From assembly GCF_000001735.4 (NCBI RefSeq), contig NC_003075.7, forward strand, positions 5,767,001 through 5,831,000: 64,000 nucleotides of DNA, written 5' to 3'. Each line of letters opens with the position of its first letter. Position 1 is the first letter of the stretch. Positions 58,601 through 64,000 of this stretch are shown in pieces. Source of the DNA: Arabidopsis thaliana (taxonomy: Eukaryota; Streptophyta; Magnoliopsida; Brassicales; Brassicaceae). The position numbers and the translations under genes were made by a program. A model generated the notes under the pieces. That model was not told the origin of the DNA. It worked only from the letters and a program-made list of their open reading frames with translations, and did no database searches.

Positions 58601-60158
58601 TCTCGCTATTACATCTGGAAATGAGCCTCGAAACTATAACGAAGCTATGCTTGATGATCATTGGAAGGGTGCGGTTTCAGATGAAATTGGTTCGCTTGAA
58701 AATCTTGGTACTTGGACAGTCGAAGACTTGCCTCCAGGGAAGAAAGCTCTTGGTTGTAAATGGGTGTTTCGTCTAAAATACAAATCTGACGGCACACTTG
58801 AACGACACAAAGCACGTTTGGTTGTTCTTGGTAACAATCAAACCGAAGGTCTTGATTACACAGAAACTTTTGCTCCGGTTGCGAAAATGGTCACAGTCCG
58901 CGCTTTTCTTCAGCAAGTTGTTTCACTTGACTGGGAGGTTCATCAAATGGATGTTCACAACGCGTTTCTCCATGGTGATCTTGACGAAGAGGTATACATG
59001 CAATTTCCTCCGAGATTTCGTACTGGTGACAAGACAAAAGTATGTCGTTTACGCAAATCTTTGTATGGTCTCAAACAAGCTCCTCGTTGTTGGTTCGCAA
59101 AGCTCACATCGGCATTGAAGAACTACGGTTTTATTCAAGATATTTCAGATTACTCTTTGTTTATCTTTCACAAAAACGGAGTTCGACTTCATGTTTTAGT
59201 ATACGTGGACGATTTGATCATCACGGGTACTACTATTGCTGTGATTACAGAGTTTAAACATTACTTAAGCTCTTGTTTCTATATGAAGGATCTTGGAATT
59301 TTGCGGTACTTCTTGGGAATTGAGGTTGCTCGGAGTCCTGAAGGTATCTACTTATGCCAACGAAAGTACGCACTTGACATTATCACAGAAACGGGTCTCC
59401 TTGGTGTTAAACCGGCTTCTTTTCCATTGGAACAAAATCATAAGCTTGCTTTTGCCACTGGTGAAACAATAGACGACCCACTTCGATACCGTCGTCTAGT
59501 TGGGCGCATTATTTATCTTGCGACTACGAGGCCTGAATTATCATATGTTATTCATATTCTCTCACAGTTCATGCATAATCCTAAACCGGCTCATTGGGAA
59601 GCTGCTCTTCGCGTCGTCAGATATCTAAAGTCTAGTCCTGGTCAAGGTATTCTCCTACGTGCTAATACACCTTTGGTTCTCTCTGCCTGGTGCGATTCAG
59701 ACTTTGGAGCATGTCCTCATTCAGATCGATCTCTCACCGGTTGGTTTATTCAGTTGGGTGGCTCTCCTTTATCTTGGAAGACACAGAAACAAAATGTTAT
59801 TTCCCGCTCTTCTGCCAAAGCTGAATACAGGGCTATGGCAGAAACAGTGAGTGAAATCATATGGATCCGTGAATTACTTCCCGCTCTCGGTATTCCGTGT
59901 ACTGCTCCTACCACACTCCATTCAGATAGTTTATCAGCCATAAGTCTTGCTGCTAATCCTGTCTATCATGCTCGCACTAAACATGTGCGTCGAGACGTCC
60001 ATTTCATTCGCGATGAGCTCGTCAATGGCACTATCGCTACTAAGCACGTCTCAACCACTTCTCAGCTAGCGGACATTCTCACTAAAGCCTTAGGACGAAA
60101 AGAGTTTGCAGACTTTCTTGCCAAGCTTGGTATCTGCAATCTCCATATACCAGCTTGA
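55698..60158 (+). CDS. Copia gag-pol polyprotein, intact
   Basis: Encodes all proteins for retrotransposition in one frame of 1,486 aa. Order: Gag (about residues 30-230, [20 protein letters not shown]), CCHC zinc knuckle at about 258 ([14 protein letters not shown]), aspartic protease with [10 protein letters not shown] at about 378, pre-integrase HHCC zinc finger (WHQRLGHP...CEICIQAK, 505-545), and integrase core with Asp in HCDLWG (about 564), Asp in SDNGSEF (about 628) and Glu in NGRVERKHR (about 663). A VTPSSP repeat linker follows (819-857). Reverse transcriptase ([29 protein letters not shown] at about 1168) and RNase H ([29 protein letters not shown]) complete it. The integrase-before-RT order defines copia. 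No stop or frameshift. Confidence 0.97.
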   Translation: MSTELALASSTTPARTETRRTISPYDLTSGDNPGTLISKPLLRGPNYDEWATNLRLALKARKKFGFADGSIPQPVETDPDFEDWTANNALVVSWMKLTIDETVSTSMSHLDDSHELWTHIQKRFGVKNGQHVQRLKTELATCRQKGVAIETYYGCLSQLWCSLADYQQAKTMDDVRKEREEDKLHQFLMGLDESVYGAVKSALLSRVPLPSLEEAYNALTQDEESKSLSRLHNERVDGVSFAVQTTSRPRDSSENRVCSNCGRVGHLAEQCFKLIGYPPWLEEKLRLKNTASSSRGGLSSFKGKQSHGRGSSINHVASSGMAANVVTNSSLTSPLTSDDRIGLSGLNDSQWKILQTILEERKSTLNDHQSGKYFLESWIIDSGATNHMTGSLAFLRNVCDMPPVLIKLPDGRFTTATKQGSVQLGSSLDLQDVLFVDGLHCHLISVSQLTRTRRCIFQITDKVCIVQDRTTLMLIGAGRELNGLYFFRGVETAAAVTSKALPSSQLWHQRLGHPSSKALHLLPFSDVTSSTFDSKTCEICIQAKHTRDPFPLSSNKTSFAFELVHCDLWGLYRTTSICGSRYFLTLVDDYSRAVWLYLLPSKQEAPKHLKNFIALVERQYTTNIKIIRSDNGSEFICLSDFFAQKGIIHETSCVGTPQQNGRVERKHRHILNVARALRFQSGLPIEFWSYCALTAAYLINRTPTPLLKGKTPFELIYNRPPPLQHIRIFGCICYVHNLKHGGDKFASRSHKSIFLGYPFAKKGWRVYNIETGVVSVSRDVVFRETEFHFPISVMDSSPSLDPVLVDSSELEEISMTPPVTPSSPATPSSPVTPSSPVTPSSPVSPSSPVTPSSPVTPLSSTTTSAAIDTIEDITTDLEDSTSMDFFPDDEDEFSPTATESPASSSSPVHPPAVQLELLGKGHRPKRPPVKLADYVTTLLHQPFPSATPYPLDNYISSSRFSDNYQAYILAITSGNEPRNYNEAMLDDHWKGAVSDEIGSLENLGTWTVEDLPPGKKALGCKWVFRLKYKSDGTLERHKARLVVLGNNQTEGLDYTETFAPVAKMVTVRAFLQQVVSLDWEVHQMDVHNAFLHGDLDEEVYMQFPPRFRTGDKTKVCRLRKSLYGLKQAPRCWFAKLTSALKNYGFIQDISDYSLFIFHKNGVRLHVLVYVDDLIITGTTIAVITEFKHYLSSCFYMKDLGILRYFLGIEVARSPEGIYLCQRKYALDIITETGLLGVKPASFPLEQNHKLAFATGETIDDPLRYRRLVGRIIYLATTRPELSYVIHILSQFMHNPKPAHWEAALRVVRYLKSSPGQGILLRANTPLVLSAWCDSDFGACPHSDRSLTGWFIQLGGSPLSWKTQKQNVISRSSAKAEYRAMAETVSEIIWIRELLPALGIPCTAPTTLHSDSLSAISLAANPVYHARTKHVRRDVHFIRDELVNGTIATKHVSTTSQLADILTKALGRKEFADFLAKLGICNLHIPA
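58151..58267 (+). repeat. 18-bp in-frame minisatellite in the polyprotein
   Basis: Six and a half copies of GGT(C/T)ACTCCGTCTTCTCC, encoding VTPSSP repeats between integrase and reverse transcriptase. Units vary by one or two bases. The antisense open frame here is a shadow. Confidence 0.93.
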
Positions 60159-60165
60159 GGAGGGG
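60157..60165 (+). promoter_or_regulatory. Polypurine tract
   Basis: GAGGAGGGG immediately before the 3' LTR primes plus-strand synthesis; it overlaps the TGA stop codon of the polyprotein. Confidence 0.85.
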
Positions 60166-60300
60166 TGTTGGGCTGTGTGGCCTTAGCCCATTTATATTGT
60201 ATAAATTAACTAGGTCTAAACTTATCGTGTATATAAAGGCATTGCCTCTTGCCGTAATCAATAAGAATCTTCTTTTCACAACCTCGATTGATTCTTGACA
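60166..60300 (+). repeat. 3' LTR of copia element
   Basis: 135 bp, same as the 5' LTR except A for G at 60204. Confidence 0.95.
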
Positions 60301-60305
60301 ATATA

Positions 60306-60660
60306 TATAACTAGGAGGAGGCGTAAAAGGAGAAAACAGGTAATTTTTTGCTCTTGTACCTTTGATATTTTTACTGAAAGTGAAGCTTATGGTGATTACA
60401 CTTGTGGTCTACAGGAGCAGAACATTGAGAGTGGGTCGAGTATTGGAAACGCTTCAAGATGTTCTTGGAACCATATGGGACTTCTTGCATTGTGATGCCT
60501 AATAAAGAACCATATGATGATGTTGTTCGTATTGTTGGGTTTCTCTTTTACTTTCTGTTGTCTCTTTTGTAGAATAAATAATGTTTTGGGTAATGAATGA
60601 TTTAACTTGCTTGTGACCAAAAAAATAAAATAAAAATGTTGTTTTGTTACGAGTCATTTC
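60306..60660. other. 3' flank of the F-box pseudogene
   Basis: Contains the original stop (TAA, 60308-60310). No supported gene; a basic-looking frame (RRRRKRRK) at 60312 is a purine-rich artefact. Confidence 0.4.
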
Positions 60661-60900
60661 GATTGCAGATACAATGTAACAGTCTTCACACATTGAACAA
60701 AACAAAACCTAAGTTAAACAAATAACTGTTTCTTTAAGTCTTTAACCATGAATCTGGCCTTTATTAGTAAATAGTAATAGTGGTTATTGTAACATGAGCA
60801 ACATACGTCATACTAGCCAACCAATGTCTCTCTTCTTAAACTCATCGAACTAAAGAGAGGTCAAATCCTCATACTTACTCGGCCTCGATGTGAATTCACG
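60661..60900 (-). pseudogene. Displaced MLH1 exon 2 fragment
   Basis: Aligns with 53425-53645 in MLH1: TCTTCACACATTGAACA, ACCATGAATCTGGCCTTTA, TGTAACATGAGCAACATA.GT, CATACTAGC, CTCATCGAACTAAAGAGAGG (MLH1: CCATTGAACTCAGAGAGAA), TCAAATCCTCA.ACTTA. It covers the 3' part of intron 2 to the end and most of exon 2 (the [10 protein letters not shown] region). Small insertions, such as doubled AGTAAATAGTAATAGT, destroy the frame. Confidence 0.85.
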
Positions 60901-61752
60901 TTATAATAAGAAACAAGGAAAACACAAACTAATCATTTTCTTAGTCCTAGGTGTTCGGTTTTAAAATTTAGTATCATTCAAGTATTTTGAAATCTTCATT
61001 TTGGTTTGGATCCGGTTCTTTTGTTTTTAAAATTTAGTATCAATTTGGTTATTTTTCCTTGGATATTTTGATTATTTTTGATTATTTTCGGATATTTTTT
61101 TGTTATTTTTGAGTATTTTACTTTTTCTATTTTTATTTTAAAATTTTTGATTTTTTGATCAATAAATAATTAATATTTTGGGTATTTTTGGTTACCAAAA
61201 ATATTTCAGTTCGGTACCAATTATAATTTTTTTTTGTTATATAATAATATAGTATACATCCAATTATTTTTAAATTTTTGATTTTGTTCGATTCTTTTTG
61301 CTTCGGTTCCAATTCAGTAGCTTCGATTCAGTTTAATTGCCTAGACCTACATTTTCTATTAGAACTGACACAAAAACAAAATTGGCGTCGCTTATAAGGT
61401 CTACAATATATGGTTGGCCTCTGGCCCAATAGTAAGCCCATATATTAACCGACGTCGGTTTATAGCCCCGATAAACACAAACAATATAGATAAGATAGTT
61501 TCTTCTACTTCAAAAAATGGATGCTTTCAGAAATTTCCAGAAATTACGGGTCCAATTGAGAAAAACGCGTATCGTCGTCTTCTTCATCAAAAGCGAACAA
61601 TTTCGAAAACAAACCTAACGAACAAAAATCAAATCTTCTCTCTGTTAAAATCTCACCGACTAGAGAAAAGCTTTGTTTTTTCCAATTAAAGTTACATTTT
61701 TTGTTTGAACAAATCACTTTCTGTGATCTACATTTGTGTGGTCGTGAAATCA
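60901..61752. other. Low-complexity intergenic DNA and TCP11-like 5' region
   Basis: 60950-61330 is dominated by AAAATTTAGTATCA (twice), GATTATTTT, GGATATTTT and TTCGGTT/TCGATT words, a decayed repeat. 61420-61752 contains AGTAAGCCCA and the leader of the downstream gene. No coding region supported. Confidence 0.4.
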
Positions 61753-64000
61753 ATGACGGAACCAGAAAGATTAGGAGGAATCTCCCTGAGTTTTCCGGTG
61801 AATGAAGAAGATACGGTAACGACAACATCACCAAAGACTCTTCCACGGAGGCTCCGTCGTCGTCTTCTCGAACCGAAGAGTCCTGTCTCCGCCGCAGAGA
61901 TCGATTCCAAACTCAGAGAAGCTGATCTCCGTCGTCAGGTAAAATCTTAAAGTTTGAAACTTTGGGTTAAAACAGAACCGAATTTGAAAAAAAGATGAAT
62001 TTTTGCAGCAATATTATGAATCACTATCGAGTAAGGCACGACCTAAGATGAGAAGTCCGAGATCAGGAAGTATAGAGGAGCTTAGTCAGAGACTTGAATC
62101 AAAGCTTAATGCTGCTGAACAAAAGAGGTAAGAAGAAAAGAAAGAGATTAGTTTTGTGTAATAAGGAGGAATTTGTGAAGAGGATTTAATCAAAGTTGTT
62201 GATAGGTTAAGTATTTTGGAGAAGGAGCTGGCTCGTTTGGCTAAGATGGATGAAGCTAGACAAGCTGCGAAGAATGGACTTGAGCAACGAGTTGAGAAAG
62301 AGCGTGATGAGTTAGAGAGTAAGGTTGAAGAAAGGGTTTTGAAGGCTGAGAAGAATAGGATGCTTTTGTTTAAAGCTATGGCTCAACGAAGAGCGGCGAA
62401 GAGGCAGCGTGCTGCGCAGAGTTTGATGAAGAAAGCTATTCAGGAGACGAGGTATAAGGAGAGTGTGCGTGCTGCGATTTATCAGAAGAGAGCAGCTGCA
62501 GAGAGTAAGCGGATGGGGATTTTGGAAGCGGAAAGGAGAAGAGCGAATGCGAGATTGACTCGGGTGTTTGGTGCTGCTAGTTCTGTGCGGAGTCAAAAGG
62601 AAGCTGAGAGAAGGAAAATGAAGGACCGTTTAGAAGAGCGGCTTCAAAGGGTATGCCAAAACATTCAAGCCTTTTTCCTTAAAGACCATATTGAAATTGG
62701 CTATAAGTATGATTATTGTCGTGGCATTTTTGTTAGGCAAAGAAGCTGAAAGCGCAATATATGAGGCGAAGGAGAGGTATGGATAGTTGTTCATCTTCAA
62801 GATCAGAAACAATGCGAAAGAACCAAGTGCATCTTGTTAGGATGTTAGTAAGGTAGGTGTATTGCCCTAGAACATTTTGTATGATGTTTAACTGTCTTAC
62901 GTCGATGGTCTGATTGTCTTTTTAAATCTCAGATGCTGGAGGAGATTTGCTAAATACAAGAAATCTACTTTTGTCTTGGCTAGAGCATATCATGAGTTGG
63001 GGATCAATGAAAAATCCATTGAGTCAGTACCATTTGAGCAGTTTGCCATTCAAATGAACTCAGTTTCTGTAATTCAAACGGTCAAAGCATTGCTTGATCG
63101 CTTGGAGATCCGACTCACTCTATCTAAGGCATCCAATGTGGAGAACATTAATCATCTTCTTAAGCACATCTTTCCGCCTGTTCGAAGAGGGAAATCACCC
63201 AGTCCCATGAGTAAAGGCGAGCAAAATTCACCCAATTCCAAGATGGGATATCAAAAACTTAAAAAGATTGCGAGATATCCAGCTAGAATTTTTCTTTGTG
63301 CCTACATGATCAAGCAACATCCCGGTGCAATTTTTAGAGGAAGAGGTGAACATGAGATTGCGCTTGTGGAATCTGCAACTTGTCTTATTCGGGAGTTTGA
63401 ACTGCTGGTGAAAGTTATATTGGAAGGACCAGAATCTACCCTCCCGGGCAATGTATCTTTCGTAGCTCAACGTCCAAAAAAATTCAGATCTCAGCTAGAA
63501 GCATTTGATAAAGCTTGGTGCTCTTACCTTGAGGGTTTTGTAGTCTGGAAAATTAATGATGCTAAGCTTCTAGAAAAAGATTTAGCCAGAACTCAAGAGT
63601 CTGAGCTGTCTGAGGTATCAAAACATACTTCCTCTCCCAAAATAATAGACAGTGGCTTGAATCAGAAGACGGTATACCCAATTTCCTCTCTTTTTCGTTT
63701 ATCTTTATTGATTCTGTGTACACGAGCCTAAAGTTAGCTTATTATGCTGCACAAATATCTTAATAGCAGACCATGGAATATCAGGGGCTTGATAGGGAGA
63801 ATGACTTATCTTTATTTTCAGGTAAAGGCATCTTCTCCAACTAATCGGGCTTTATTCTCTGAAACTGATGGAGCACGAGAATCAAAAGCACCTGCAGATT
63901 CGCATCTTCCATCTTCATCTTCACCTTCACCGGGCTCATCGAATTTGTCACCCTCTTTGAACTCTGGTAATCTTTTCAATCTGGATAACCTTTTAAGCTC
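61753..64000 (+). CDS. TCP11-domain (T-complex protein 11-like) protein, 3' end outside window
   Basis: N-terminal part of a large T-complex-11-like protein; function in plants unknown to me. Exons: 61753-61938, 62009-62127, 62206-62650, 62737-62852, 62933-63671, then a last visible exon from 63822 (VKASSPTNRALFSETDG) running to the window edge or to a GT at about 63967. The N-terminus (MTEPERLGGISLSFPVNEED) is followed by Arg-rich PRRLRRRLLEPK. Next is a long charged coiled coil (KELARLAKMDEARQAAKNGL, RRANARLTRVFGAASSVRSQ). Exon 5 has RRFAKYKKSTFVLARAYHELG and RYPARIFLCAYMIKQHPGAI, the family's conserved start. A possible cassette exon 63770-63821 would shift frame and is not used. Recalled as AT4G09150. 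Confidence 0.88.

Larger units (their letters stand above)
55426..60300 (+). mobile_element. Complete Ty1/copia LTR retrotransposon
   Basis: Full-length element of 4,875 bp: 5' LTR, primer binding site, one uninterrupted gag-pol frame, polypurine tract, 3' LTR. The 5-bp target duplication ATATA is at 55421-55425 and 60301-60305. LTRs are 135 bp, start TG and end CA, and differ at a single position (55464 G versus 60204 A). All parts needed for transposition look intact, so this is a young, possibly autonomous copy. Family name not assigned. Confidence 0.96.

Noticed and set aside
63770-63821. Possible cassette exon in the TCP11-like gene
   Set aside because: 52 bp and would shift the frame; direct joining of 63671 to 63822 gives a continuous protein.

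Overview
The window is nuclear plant DNA. It has many short GT-AG introns, AT-rich intergenic DNA, plant-only gene families (arabinogalactan protein, ATL RING-H2 ligases, isoamylase, TOC75, F-box with FBA-type C-terminus) and Brassicaceae-type transposons (Helitron, MULE foldback, TRIM, copia, LINE relics). The gene order MET1-like methyltransferase, 14-3-3 chi, TL29, ISA3, AGP10, MED20, TOC75-IV, X8 protein, ATL cluster, MLH1, TCP11-like is one I recognise as Arabidopsis thaliana chromosome 4, about AT4G08990 to AT4G09150. Locus names come from memory, not from a search. Exon structures were read by hand from splice sites and reading frame; several give the family's expected length exactly (14-3-3 chi 267 aa, TL29 349 aa, ISA3 764 aa, MLH1 737 aa).

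Layout. 1-6.2 kb: 3' part of a MET1-type DNA methyltransferase, a broken COX16-like gene, a dead LINE RNase H fragment and a Helitron 3' end. 8.4-15.2 kb: 14-3-3 chi (GRF1) convergent with lumenal TL29, a foldback element, and a small mitochondrial ribosomal protein gene. 15.2-17.1 kb: a MITE and a protein kinase scrap. 17.1-21.8 kb: isoamylase ISA3 with 24 coding exons, including two GC-AG introns. 23.8-24.9 kb: a 1.08-kb MULE-like foldback with 9-bp target duplication. 25.2 kb: AGP10. 28.1-33.3 kb: a two-RRM organellar RNA-binding protein and a coiled-coil protein. 35.3-39.1 kb: Mediator MED20 and TOC75-IV. 40.3-43.1 kb: an X8-domain protein, a TRIM retroelement and a foldback. 44.3-49.9 kb: four tandem ATL RING-H2 genes. 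50.1-54.0 kb: MLH1. 54.2-60.3 kb: an F-box pseudogene split at its last sense codon by an apparently intact, young Ty1/copia element. 61.8 kb to the end: 5' part of a TCP11-domain gene.

The genes do not form one pathway. They include epigenome and repair functions (MET2b, MLH1), plastid functions (TL29, ISA3, TOC75-IV, possibly the RRM protein), transcription (MED20) and ubiquitin ligation (ATLs). The strongest unexplained structure is local duplication. Introns of four adjacent genes are filled with degenerate tandem repeats. The ATL array carries duplicated promoter modules, one of them inverted 6 kb away beyond TOC75-IV. Two separate fragments of MLH1 sit outside MLH1. I found no new multi-gene system.
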